A DNA stretch of 29,114 bases, from contig SMWC01000116.1 in NCBI GenBank assembly GCA_004357505.1, forward strand, positions 1 to 29,114, given 5' to 3'. The DNA is from Gammaproteobacteria bacterium (lineage in GTDB: Bacteria; Pseudomonadota; Gammaproteobacteria; Steroidobacterales; Rariloculaceae). This document shows positions 1 through 8,165 of this stretch, in pieces. The notes beneath the pieces were generated by a model. The model worked only from the letters and a program-made list of their open reading frames with translations. It made no database searches and was not told where the DNA came from. Position 1 is the first letter of the stretch; the number at the start of each line of letters is the position of its first letter. A program made the position numbers and the translations under genes.

Positions 1-1
1 C

Positions 2-637
2 TATAGCTATGGAAGGCGCCCGCGCTGGCTGATCGACTGGCCTGACGCCGAGTTCCACTTTATGCAGGGGCTGAGCCGCTTGACGCGCATCGACGGCGCC
101 GTCGTGAGTCGCTCTACCGGCGACGGGGGACGCCGGATCAACCTCAGCGACGACGCAATCTTCAACTACCCGTGGCTTTACGCCGTGGAGGTCGGTGGCT
201 GGTACCTCAATCCTTTTGAAGCGGGCCGACTCAGGGAGTACCTACTACGCGGCGGATTCCTGATGGTCGATGACTTTCACGGCAGCTATGAGTGGGCCGG
301 TTTTCAGGACAGCATGGTGCGTGTCTTTCCCGACCGACCGATACTGGAGATACCGGAGGACGATGAAGTCCTGCACGTGCTTTACGATCTCGATCAGCGC
401 ATCCAGATTCCCGGCATTCGTTTCCTTTTCAGCGGTGTCACCTACGAGGGCGATGGAATCGTGCCGCACTGGCGCGGGATCTACGACGACAGCGGCCGCC
501 TGATGGTCGCCATCAACTTCAATATGGATCTAGGCGACGCCTGGGAACATGCCGATACGCCCGAGTACCCGGAGCCTATGACGGCATTAGCGTACCGCTT
601 CGCTATCAATTACGTGATATACGCCATCACCCACTGA
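2..637 (+). CDS. DUF4159 domain protein, 3' part (5' end outside window)
   Basis: The reading frame is open from the first bases of the window (codons start at position 2), so this is the C-terminal part of a longer gene. The first visible residues, YSYGRRPRWLIDWPDAEFHF, followed by a QGLSRLTRID segment, match the start of the DUF4159 domain as I know it. That domain is found alone in about 200-residue exported proteins or at the end of larger membrane proteins. Later segments with GGFLMVDDFHG and DRPILEIPEDDEVLH, and the end in YRFAINYVIYAITH, also fit the family. Its biochemical role is not established. Whether a signal peptide or membrane segments precede it cannot be seen. The ATG at 62 is internal to the conserved domain and unlikely to be the start. 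The gene converges on the hydrolase gene, with only 16 bases between the two stops. Confidence 0.8.
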   Translation, partial: YSYGRRPRWLIDWPDAEFHFMQGLSRLTRIDGAVVSRSTGDGGRRINLSDDAIFNYPWLYAVEVGGWYLNPFEAGRLREYLLRGGFLMVDDFHGSYEWAGFQDSMVRVFPDRPILEIPEDDEVLHVLYDLDQRIQIPGIRFLFSGVTYEGDGIVPHWRGIYDDSGRLMVAINFNMDLGDAWEHADTPEYPEPMTALAYRFAINYVIYAITH

Positions 638-653
638 GCGCTGCTCGCCGACG

Positions 654-1358
654 CTATTCGTTGGCGAGCCAGTTAATAATAGCTGCCGTCAGCTCCTCGC
701 CGCGTTGCCGAGAGCTGAAGATATGCTGGGCGTGCTGACTACCGGCAAGCACGATCAGTTCCTTCGGCTCGCCGGCACGCTCGAACTGGTCCTCGACAGC
801 ATCCCGTAGCGCATCCCCACGAGACACGATAAACAGCTTGTTGCCGTGCATCTGTTCCGGGGTAGCGATGGGCACGCCGGCTAGTAGAATCAGCTTGGCT
901 ATCTCGTCCGGTTCAACGACAACCGCCGCCTGCGCTACGGCACCGCCACCCATGCTGGCACCGATGACCGAGACCCGCTCCGCTCCTGCGTTGCGGAGAT
1001 AGCGAATTCCTGCGAGAACATCTTGATACAACGCGTTGCCCGCGCGCCCTGCCGTGGATTTGCCATAGCCCCGAAAATCGATGGCGAGCACCTGATACCC
1101 CACTGCGGAAAGGTCCTGAGCAAGCCCGTCCCAGCTCTCCTTGTCAAAGACTGCGCCGTGGCCGAGCAAAACCGCATGCTGCCCGTCTCCATACAAATTA
1201 GCGTAAACCGTTCCACCGTCGGCGGTCGCGAAGGAAATTTCCTCGAAGCCCTGCGCGCTCACGTTGAACCCCGCTGAACCTAACCAGATAGCGATAAACC
1301 ACGCCACCGTTCGATTTGCTTCAAGCGCAACTTTCACCGTCTGAACACCGACAACCAT
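654..1358 (-). CDS. Exported alpha/beta hydrolase
   Basis: This 234-residue protein has the alpha/beta-hydrolase fold. An oxyanion-type HG motif (LGHGAVFDKESW) lies near residue 66, a DFRGYGKS segment follows, and the nucleophile elbow GASMGGG (G-x-S-x-G) is near residue 133. An Asp in SRGDAL and a His in GSQHAQHIF near the end are candidates for the rest of the triad. The N-terminus has a hydrophobic stretch (VAWFIAIWLGSAGFNVSA) that reads as a signal peptide, so it probably acts in the periplasm. The substrate cannot be told; esterase or small-molecule hydrolase is the safe description. It lies 51 bases downstream of the MFS gene on the same strand and may be co-transcribed with it. The start is the ATG at 1358; an in-frame GTG at 1337 would give a shorter leader. 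Confidence 0.8.
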   Translation of the reverse strand: MVVGVQTVKVALEANRTVAWFIAIWLGSAGFNVSAQGFEEISFATADGGTVYANLYGDGQHAVLLGHGAVFDKESWDGLAQDLSAVGYQVLAIDFRGYGKSTAGRAGNALYQDVLAGIRYLRNAGAERVSVIGASMGGGAVAQAAVVVEPDEIAKLILLAGVPIATPEQMHGNKLFIVSRGDALRDAVEDQFERAGEPKELIVLAGSQHAQHIFSSRQRGEELTAAIINWLANE

Positions 1359-1409
1359 GACGGCTTTGAGCCTAACGAATGCGGAGTCTGGGCACCAGCG
1401 AGTTGTCGT

Positions 1410-2630
1410 TCAAGACGCATCGCGGCTGGCAACAGCTGGACTTCCATAATAAACATACCATGCCAGCAGGATCGCCAGGACCGCGCACAGTAGCCCACTC
1501 AACAACGTTGCGGTCCCGATACCAATTCGAGCCGCGATCGCGCCGATGACCACGCTGCCGATGGCGGGAGCGGAAAAGGCCACTGCTGCCCATAGACTTA
1601 ATACCCGCCCACGCATCGCTTCCGCCACCCTTGTCTGTATCAGCGATTGAGAGCCGATGCCGATCAGCGTCAGAGCAAAGCCCAGCACTGCGAACAGCGC
1701 GATGCCTAAAGCGTAGCTCTGAGTGACTCCAAGCCCAGCCATCAATAGACCAGTTAGCACGGTAGCTAGCACTGTCGACCGGAGCAGGCGCGTACCCGAA
1801 CCGAGGCGAGTCAGACAGATCCCGGCAATCACCGCTCCCGCTCCCGAGACCGAAGTCAGCGTCGCCAGCGTGCCGCTGCCGCCACCGAAGACATCGTCTG
1901 CGAACGCCGGCAGCATCACGATGACACTACGACCGAACAGCGCTGAGAGAGCCACAATCAGTAACTGCTGGCGAATCGCCGCATGTTGAAACGTGTAGGT
2001 GATCCCCTCCTTAAGCTCTGCGAAAAAATGGCTTTTGGGCCCGCCGGAGCGCCGCGTACGGAGTTCGATCAGCAGCAGCGCTGCGATCATCGCCAGATAA
2101 GAGATCGCATTCAGTGCGAACGCTGATGCCAACCCCATCGTCGCGATCGCAATTCCTGCCAGCGCCGGGCCCATAAATCTGGAAACATTGAAAACAATCG
2201 ATTGCGCTGCGACGGCTTCGGCGAGCAGCTCCCTGGGGACCAGGCTCGGAATCAAGGACATTCGCACCGGCTGAAACGCACTGCCCACGATGCCGACCAA
2301 CGCCGTGATTACCCAGAGGATATAGATGTCCATCAGGCCCGTAGCGGTCAGCGCAAACAGCAACGTGGACAGAGCGATACTGATGACGTTCGCGACGTAT
2401 GCCACGGTTTTTCGGTCGAGGCGGTCGGCCCAGACGCCAAAGAACGGCCCGAACAAGACGGTCGGCAAGAACTCCGATAACGCTATTAGCCCTAGCCACA
2501 CTTCGGAACCAGTTAGCTCCCAGGCGAGCCAGCCGACAGCCACGCGCTGAATCCAGAGCCCGTGCAACGAGAACGCACTACCGACGAGGTAGATCGTAAA
2601 ATCGCGGCTCGCGAAGACTCGAGAAACCAT
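1410..2630 (-). CDS. MFS transporter (EntS/DUF894-like exporter)
   Basis: This is a 406-residue, strongly hydrophobic polytopic membrane protein. The first helix begins FTIYLVGSAFSLHGLWIQRVAVGWLAWELTGS, and the loop 2-3 MFS signature is seen as GVWADRLDRKT. Length and the many hydrophobic segments fit the 12-helix major facilitator superfamily. The N-terminal pattern resembles the EntS/DUF894 branch, which contains exporters of siderophores, drugs and metabolites. I cannot name the substrate. I chose the ATG at 2630 because GGAAG lies 7 bases upstream and translation then begins close to the first helix; a TTG at 2663 would add eleven polar residues. It lies downstream of the murU-like gene on the same strand, separated by a hairpin that may terminate murU transcripts. 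Confidence 0.85.
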   Translation of the reverse strand: MVSRVFASRDFTIYLVGSAFSLHGLWIQRVAVGWLAWELTGSEVWLGLIALSEFLPTVLFGPFFGVWADRLDRKTVAYVANVISIALSTLLFALTATGLMDIYILWVITALVGIVGSAFQPVRMSLIPSLVPRELLAEAVAAQSIVFNVSRFMGPALAGIAIATMGLASAFALNAISYLAMIAALLLIELRTRRSGGPKSHFFAELKEGITYTFQHAAIRQQLLIVALSALFGRSVIVMLPAFADDVFGGGSGTLATLTSVSGAGAVIAGICLTRLGSGTRLLRSTVLATVLTGLLMAGLGVTQSYALGIALFAVLGFALTLIGIGSQSLIQTRVAEAMRGRVLSLWAAVAFSAPAIGSVVIGAIAARIGIGTATLLSGLLCAVLAILLAWYVYYGSPAVASRDAS

Positions 2631-2724
2631 TCGTGATTCTTCCGGGAGTAGATAATCGGACAATATCGCGCAGGCTTTCGTCAGACGTCCTGCGCGCCGA
2701 ACGATACACCAGGCCCGGTGCGTG

Positions 2725-2743
2725 AAACAGGCGCGGCCTGTTT
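2725..2743 (-). terminator. Hairpin between murU and the MFS gene
   Basis: A perfect 8-bp inverted repeat (AAACAGGC / GCCTGTTT) encloses a 3-base loop just after the murU stop codon at 2756. On the minus strand the 3' arm ends in TTT but no longer T tract follows, so it would be a weak or partial terminator. It may only reduce read-through from murU into the MFS gene. Confidence 0.4.
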
Positions 2744-2755
2744 ACAGAGACCAGT

Positions 2756-3421
2756 CTAGCTGGATTCGTCAAATTGCTCGCGAATCTCGGCGAGCCGTTC
2801 CGCTGTCCCGACATCCTGCCAGACGCCGGTGTGGCGAGCCCCTTTGAGCACACCGCGCTCGATAGCGGCGTCGAGAATTGGGCGAAGCGGCCGACGCCCA
2901 GGTCCGAAGCCGTCGAAAAGCAGCGGCGCGAATATCGCCACACCACCGTACGTTAGAAATGGCGGCGTAACGGTAACCGCGCCGGACGTTGTTAGACCGA
3001 AATCACCTTGCGCATGATGTGCAGGATTGGCGACGAGCATCACCAGTCCGTCGCGCCGCCCACAACGCAGAGTCGCGAAATCGAAGTCGGTGAACACATC
3101 GGCGTTGACAACGATAAAGGGGTCGGGCCCCAGTAGCGGCAATGCATTGATGATGCCGCCACCTGTCTCGAGTGCGGGCATCTTCTCTACGCTGTAGCTG
3201 AGTCTTTGCCCCCACTGCGAGATCTCTCCGAGCGCAGACCGAATCTGCTCGCCGAGATAGCAGAGATTGATGACGATGTCGGTCACACCCGCTTCGTGCA
3301 GGCGCCTGAGATGTCTGTGAATCAGACTTTCGCCTGCGACTTCCAGTAACGGTTTAGGCCTGTATGTCGTAAGCTCGCCGAGACGTTCGCCGCGGCCGGC
3401 AGCCAGTATCATCGCCTTCAT
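2756..3421 (-). CDS. murU: MurU-like N-acetylmuramate-1-phosphate uridylyltransferase
   Basis: This 221-residue nucleotidyltransferase opens with MKAMILAAGRGERLGELT followed by RPKPLLEV, the sugar-nucleotide pyrophosphorylase signature for nucleotide binding. VNADVFTDFDF supplies the metal-binding Asp. Length and N-terminus match MurU, which makes UDP-MurNAc from MurNAc-1-phosphate in the peptidoglycan recycling pathway of Pseudomonas, Caulobacter and relatives. Divergence from lptD is the same context as in Pseudomonas. There, however, the sugar kinase gene amgK sits between the two, and here it is missing. The ATG at 3421 is preferred over an upstream start at 3445 because family members begin exactly at MKAMILAAG. 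A related hexose-1-phosphate nucleotidyltransferase remains possible. Confidence 0.8.
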   Translation of the reverse strand: MKAMILAAGRGERLGELTTYRPKPLLEVAGESLIHRHLRRLHEAGVTDIVINLCYLGEQIRSALGEISQWGQRLSYSVEKMPALETGGGIINALPLLGPDPFIVVNADVFTDFDFATLRCGRRDGLVMLVANPAHHAQGDFGLTTSGAVTVTPPFLTYGGVAIFAPLLFDGFGPGRRPLRPILDAAIERGVLKGARHTGVWQDVGTAERLAEIREQFDESS

Positions 3422-3558
3422 CGCAGTCGGCCACAGATTGAACAAGCCGGCAATCGAATGGTCGGATATCGCTCATCCAGCACTTCCGGTCTCCTGCGCA
3501 AATCGTTGAAGCAATACAACAACTGTGCCATTGTAATCGTTTGTCCTGCCCGAGCCTT

Positions 3559-5769
3559 GTGATCCCCAAAAGAAGTTTGACGTTCCTCACCTGGGTTACG
3601 ATCTGTGCATCGACCCCGGCATGGGGACAAGACGACATGTGTGCGCTCGTCGAGGTGAGCCCGCCGGAAAAACCTGCCCAGGACGTATCCGCGGAGGAGT
3701 TCGCGCAGGAGATGCGGGTGAAGATCACCGCCGGACAGGTCGACCTTTCCGGCGAGGAAGGAGTTGAGTTCTTCGACCAGGTCGAGTTTCGTTACGGTGA
3801 TCGCAGTATCTCGGCTGAGTCTGCAACCTATGATCGTGTTGCGCAAACGATCGAAGTGCGCGGCACCGTATTGTATACCGATTCCGATGTCACGGTGTAC
3901 GGCGAGGAAGCCGAGGTTGACACCGAAAATGAAGAGATACGGTTCACTGGTGCTGGTTTCGATATTCCACAACGGCCAGCGCGTGGCTCCGCCGAAACAA
4001 TCCGTATTCGCAGCGACCAAACGATTGCGCTATCGACGGTGATCTTTACTACCTGCCCCGCAGATCGGACCGACTGGGAGTTAATGGCAGCGGAGGTCGA
4101 ATTGGACGTGGAAAAAGGCTTTGGCACGGCCCGCGGGGTCAAGGTCGAATTCAAGGGCGTTCCGATACTGTACACGCCGTACATGACTTTTCCGATCGAT
4201 GATCGCCGCAAGAGTGGCCTACTCACTCCGAAGTTCTCGGAACGGGATAGAACCGGGCTCGACATCTCGGCACCGTACTACTTGAATCTCGCACCGAATT
4301 ACGACATGACGTTGGAACCGCGCTACATGAGCGAGCGTGGAGTACAGTTAAACACCGAATTTCGGTATCTTCTCCCGCGCAGCGACGGACGGCTCAGTCT
4401 CGAGTATCTACCGGACGACTCTGACACGAACGACAGCCGCAGTTATCTGACCTACAACCATGAGACGATGCTCGATCAGGGTTGGCGAGTCGTCGTAAGC
4501 CTTGCTGATGTCTCTGACGATGCCTACTTTGAGGACTTGGGTGATAGTCAGGCAGTCGCGAGTCAGACTCACCTTGATCGGTACTTGGACATCGGCTATC
4601 GAGCTCCGACGTGGTCTCTACTCGCACGATTCCAGGGCTACCAGACGATCGACACCGCCATCGCGGCAGATGACCGGCCCTATGACCGTGTGCCGCAGAT
4701 CTTGTTTAACGGTCAGTGGTCAGGAGACCTTTTTAAATTCGAGTCAAGCAATGAACTGGTGCAGTTCGATCGTGATGTCGGCGCCACCGGTTGGCGCTTG
4801 GACTCGACAGAAGAGGTCAGCATTTCTCTAGCACGACCCGGTATGTTCCTGACACCGGCTCTCGCGCTGCGGCAGACAAATTATTGGCTGGACGACGCCA
4901 CGCCGGGAGGACGGGACACGTTCTCGCGAACTCTGCCGATCGCAAGTATCGACGCCGGGCTGATTTTCGAGCGCGCACCGGAGCAAAACAGAACCTGGAC
5001 TCAGACGATTGAGCCTCGAGTGCTTTACGTTCACGTGCCGTTCGAGGATCAATCCGATATTCCGATCTTCGACACGATCGAACCGGATTTCAATCTCGTT
5101 CAGTTGTTTCGCAAATACCAATATCTTGGCGCGGATCGAATTGCGGATTCCGAGCAGCTGAGCTTGGGAATCACCGCTCGACTTATCGATAGTCGAAGCG
5201 GTCGAGAGACCGTGACGGCGACACTAGGACAGACACGCTATTTTGGTACGCAGCGTGTCAGTTTGCCGAACAGTCCGCCGAATAATGCGAATGTCTCGGA
5301 CTATATTGCTGAAGTATCGATTTATATGTCTGAGGCCTGGAAACTCGATGTCGACTATCAGTGGAACAGTGAGACGAATACCACCGCCCGGATGGAGACC
5401 AGCCTCCGATTCACTCCTCAGGAGGATCGATATGCAGGCTTCTCTTATCGTTATCGTGAAGGCTTGTTGGACCAGGGTAGCGTCTCACTGGTCTGGCCGG
5501 TCGGCCAGAGCTGGCGAGTCATCGCACACTACAGCTACTCCTTTCTTGAGGAGGAGCCCCTCGACAGCTTTCTCGGCTGGGAATACGAGGCCTGCTGTTG
5601 GCGGCTGCGCCTGATCGGCAGACGCTATATCAGCCGTCGCACCGGAGAATCGGACAGCTCGATCTCGGTACAGCTCCAGCTCAGAGGCTTTTCTGATGAC
5701 GGCAGCTCCCCGGAGGAGCTGCTGGATCGTGGTATTCTTGGCTATCGGAGTCTCGGCAATACCTTATAA
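3559..5769 (+). CDS. lptD: LPS-assembly outer-membrane protein LptD
   Basis: LptD is the outer-membrane beta-barrel that, with the lipoprotein LptE, inserts lipopolysaccharide into the outer leaflet. After a signal peptide ending near PAWG, residues about 45-160 form the periplasmic OstA/LptA-like beta-jellyroll, and the rest is the long barrel rich in alternating aromatic strands. The four cysteines used for the inter-domain disulfides are present: one just after the signal peptide (DDMCALVE), one in TTCPADRTD, and the adjacent pair in YEACCW near the C-terminus. The total of about 736 residues is slightly below E. coli. No ATG lies upstream of the conserved part. GTG at 3559 gives a normal leader (MIPKRSLTFLTW...), while TTG at 3541 would add six residues. 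Neither start has a good ribosome-binding site. surA follows after 4 bases. Confidence 0.93.
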   Translation: MIPKRSLTFLTWVTICASTPAWGQDDMCALVEVSPPEKPAQDVSAEEFAQEMRVKITAGQVDLSGEEGVEFFDQVEFRYGDRSISAESATYDRVAQTIEVRGTVLYTDSDVTVYGEEAEVDTENEEIRFTGAGFDIPQRPARGSAETIRIRSDQTIALSTVIFTTCPADRTDWELMAAEVELDVEKGFGTARGVKVEFKGVPILYTPYMTFPIDDRRKSGLLTPKFSERDRTGLDISAPYYLNLAPNYDMTLEPRYMSERGVQLNTEFRYLLPRSDGRLSLEYLPDDSDTNDSRSYLTYNHETMLDQGWRVVVSLADVSDDAYFEDLGDSQAVASQTHLDRYLDIGYRAPTWSLLARFQGYQTIDTAIAADDRPYDRVPQILFNGQWSGDLFKFESSNELVQFDRDVGATGWRLDSTEEVSISLARPGMFLTPALALRQTNYWLDDATPGGRDTFSRTLPIASIDAGLIFERAPEQNRTWTQTIEPRVLYVHVPFEDQSDIPIFDTIEPDFNLVQLFRKYQYLGADRIADSEQLSLGITARLIDSRSGRETVTATLGQTRYFGTQRVSLPNSPPNNANVSDYIAEVSIYMSEAWKLDVDYQWNSETNTTARMETSLRFTPQEDRYAGFSYRYREGLLDQGSVSLVWPVGQSWRVIAHYSYSFLEEEPLDSFLGWEYEACCWRLRLIGRRYISRRTGESDSSISVQLQLRGFSDDGSSPEELLDRGILGYRSLGNTL

Positions 5770-5773
5770 CCAA

Positions 5774-7105
5774 TTGAAAATTATAGTTTATTCTGCTGCG
5801 TTCTTGATGGTCGCGGGTCTTGCGCCGAGCCAGAGCTGGTCGCAGACGCGCGAGTTGGGCGCGGCCGGTGAGCTCCTGGATGGGGTCGCTGCCGTTGTCG
5901 ATAACGGCATCGTTCTCACTAGCGAACTCGAAACGCGCGTGGCCGTGGTTCTCGAGAATATGCGTCTGGCTCAGCGCGATTTGCCACTCGAGCAGCAGCG
6001 ACCGCTGCCACCGCTGTCAATTCTTGAGGAGCAAGTGCTAGAGCAATTAATCCTCCAACGGATACAGCTGCAGCGCGCCGAGCGATTCGGCATTGTCGTC
6101 AGCGATGAAATGCTGAACCAAGCGCTGACCTCGATTGCTCAGGATATTGGCTTGACGCTCGAATCTCTGCCCAGCGCGCTGGCAGCGGAGAGCATCGACT
6201 ATGCGATGTATCGCCAGGACACTCGTGAACAGATGATTCTTGATCAGCTCCAGCAACGCGACGTCTACGCCGGAATTGTCGTGTCGCCGCGCGAGATGGA
6301 GCTCTGCCTCAAACGCAGCTCCACAAGCCTCGCCGAGGACGTTGACTATGATATCTCGCACATTCTCATCGGTTTGCCTTCGAGCGCGACGCAAGATGCG
6401 CTCGCAGACGCCAACGCACAGGTCGCAGAAATTTACGCTAGGCTCGACGACGGTGACGAGTTCTCCCAGCTCGCAATTACCTTCTCCGATGGCCAGACGG
6501 CGTTAGAAGGCGGCTCGCTGGGTTGGCGCAAAGGTTACCAGCTGCCGACGTTGTTTGGCGACATCGTAATCGCGATGGAACCGGGAGAGGTCTCGGAGCC
6601 GATTCAAAGCGGTAGCGGCTTTCATATCGTGCGGCTAAACGACACGCGGGGCGCCCAGGTCGTCATCGTCGATCAGCTCAAAGTTCGACACATTCTCCTG
6701 CGTCCAAACGAAATCATGGACGCCGATGCCGTGCGGCAGAGACTTCTCGGTATACGGGAACAGATTCTGGCGGGCGACGAATTCGCTCCTATCGCTCAAG
6801 CCGTGTCCGAAGATCCGGGCTCTGCTGCAGAGGGCGGTGATCTCGGTTGGGTAGAAGCCGGTGTCTTCGTGCCCGAGTTCGAACAGATGCTTAATTCTCT
6901 GGAACTCGATCAACTCAGTGAGCCGTTCGAGACCCGGTTCGGCTGGCATATTGCCGAGGTAACGGATACTCGCTCTTACGACACGACGGAAGAGATCAAG
7001 GAGCAGAGATGCGCCGACCAGATCCGTGCCAGCAAGGTGGAAGAGGAACGAGAGCTATGGTTGCGGCGACTCAGAGATCAAGCGTTCGTTGAGACACGAC
7101 TTTAG
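5774..7105 (+). CDS. surA: Periplasmic chaperone / peptidyl-prolyl isomerase SurA
   Basis: SurA escorts unfolded outer-membrane proteins, including LptD, across the periplasm. The protein has an N-terminal chaperone region (GVAAVVDNGIVLTSELETR...) and two parvulin (PpiC) domains: one from about YDISHILIGLP to GFHIVRLND, the other from VRHILLRPNE to GWHIAEVTD. A C-terminal charged helix follows. The length of 443 residues is close to the 428 of E. coli. I chose TTG at 5774 because it yields a clean signal peptide (MKIIVYSAAFLMVAGLAP...) right after the lptD stop. An ATG at 5696 inside lptD has an AGAGG in front, but it would put 26 extra residues, encoded by lptD-overlapping DNA, before that leader. 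Pairing with lptD is the conserved arrangement. Confidence 0.93.
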   Translation: MKIIVYSAAFLMVAGLAPSQSWSQTRELGAAGELLDGVAAVVDNGIVLTSELETRVAVVLENMRLAQRDLPLEQQRPLPPLSILEEQVLEQLILQRIQLQRAERFGIVVSDEMLNQALTSIAQDIGLTLESLPSALAAESIDYAMYRQDTREQMILDQLQQRDVYAGIVVSPREMELCLKRSSTSLAEDVDYDISHILIGLPSSATQDALADANAQVAEIYARLDDGDEFSQLAITFSDGQTALEGGSLGWRKGYQLPTLFGDIVIAMEPGEVSEPIQSGSGFHIVRLNDTRGAQVVIVDQLKVRHILLRPNEIMDADAVRQRLLGIREQILAGDEFAPIAQAVSEDPGSAAEGGDLGWVEAGVFVPEFEQMLNSLELDQLSEPFETRFGWHIAEVTDTRSYDTTEEIKEQRCADQIRASKVEEERELWLRRLRDQAFVETRL

Positions 7106-7151
7106 TCCGCAGTTTGCACCAGACCTCTGGGAATTCGGCCGGTATACGGGT

Positions 7152-7166
7152 CTAGCAGGCTGCTAG
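7152..7166. promoter_or_regulatory. Palindrome at the pdxA translation start
   Basis: CTAGCAG-G-CTGCTAG is a perfect 7+1+7 inverted repeat that ends 3 bases before the TTG start of pdxA. It therefore covers where the ribosome would bind. It could be a protein operator or an RNA hairpin that limits pdxA translation. No known motif is recognised. Confidence 0.3.
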
Positions 7167-7169
7167 GTT

Positions 7170-8165
7170 TTGAGCTCACAAGTTCCAATCGTATTTCTCA
7201 GTTCCGGCGAACCGGCGGGTATCGGCCCGGATATCTGCGCGATGTTGGCGGCAGAAGACCTGCCGATCCGGCTACTAACACTCGCCGATGCGACTATGCT
7301 CGCCAAGCGTATCGACGATCTTGATTTAGAGGTCGCCGTGCACACAGTTGCTGGTCCGGACGACGTTGAGCCCCAGACCGCAGGGCTGATGCAAGTACTC
7401 GATATTCCCGCACCCGCAGCGGTTCGACCCGGTCACCCGGATCCGGCGAACTCAGCCTATGTCCTCGAACTGCTGCGACAGGGCGTCGCGCTGTGCACCG
7501 CCGAAAGCAATGCAGCCCTGGTCACAGCACCAGTGAACAAGAGCGTCATCAATGCCGCCGGAATTCCCTTTACCGGCCACACGGAATTTTTAGCGGCGGC
7601 AACGGCAACCCCGACGCCCGTCATGATGCTTGCTTGCGGAGACCTTCGTGTGGCGTTGACGACCACGCACCTGCCGCTCGGTCAGGTAACGAAAGCGATC
7701 AGCCGCAAGCGAATCGAGCAGGTGCTCACCGTGCTGGACAGGGAGCTGCGGGAACGCTTTGGGCTAAGTACGCCGCGTATCGCCGTACTCGGGCTCAATC
7801 CTCACGCCGGAGAGAGCGGTCTACTGGGGCCCGAGGAGCAGCAGATCATCGAGCCCGCCATACGCAGCCTCGAAGAGCGTGGCCTATCGCTACTCGGCCC
7901 GGTTCCGGCGGATACCGCGTTTACACCAGAAGCGCTCGCACGCTGCGACGCCGTGCTCGCGATGTATCACGATCAAGCCCTGCCGGTCATCAAGGCCCTC
8001 GCTTTCGGTAAGGTGGTCAATATCACGCTCGGGCTGCCGATCATCCGCACTTCTGTCGATCATGGTACTGCGTTCGAACTAGCGGCTACGGGGCTGGCGA
8101 AACCCGGAAGCCTGCGGGAAGCCATCCGCGTCGCACGCGAGCTGGCCGCGAAACGGAGCCCCTGA
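7170..8165 (+). CDS. pdxA: 4-hydroxythreonine-4-phosphate dehydrogenase PdxA
   Basis: PdxA oxidises 4-phosphohydroxy-L-threonine in the DXP-dependent pathway to pyridoxal 5'-phosphate, using NAD and a divalent metal. The 331 residues begin with the family signature SSGEPAGIGPD. The metal-binding histidines are seen in GHTEFLAA, MYHDQALPVIKA and SVDHGTAFELA. Length equals that of characterised PdxA proteins. The start must be the TTG at 7170: an in-frame TAG lies at 7164-7166 and no other start codon precedes the conserved N-terminus. The gene sits 64 bases after surA, and its stop overlaps the rsmA start by one base (TGATG), so the two are probably translationally coupled. Its product PLP is also the cofactor of the glycine decarboxylase encoded further along. 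Confidence 0.94.
   Translation: MSSQVPIVFLSSGEPAGIGPDICAMLAAEDLPIRLLTLADATMLAKRIDDLDLEVAVHTVAGPDDVEPQTAGLMQVLDIPAPAAVRPGHPDPANSAYVLELLRQGVALCTAESNAALVTAPVNKSVINAAGIPFTGHTEFLAAATATPTPVMMLACGDLRVALTTTHLPLGQVTKAISRKRIEQVLTVLDRELRERFGLSTPRIAVLGLNPHAGESGLLGPEEQQIIEPAIRSLEERGLSLLGPVPADTAFTPEALARCDAVLAMYHDQALPVIKALAFGKVVNITLGLPIIRTSVDHGTAFELAATGLAKPGSLREAIRVARELAAKRSP

Noticed and set aside
2751..2765. The 15-base word CCAGTCTAGCTGGAT occurs here and again inside 6S RNA near 28040.
   Set aside because: One exact 15-mer match is expected about this often by chance in 29 kb, and the word is self-complementary; one copy is simply an apical 6S hairpin.
3541..4020. Long open frame antisense to the start of lptD.
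   Set aside because: It mirrors lptD codon bias, has no domain I recognise, and lies opposite a well-supported gene. Only its last 40 codons, outside lptD, are considered as a possible amgK remnant.
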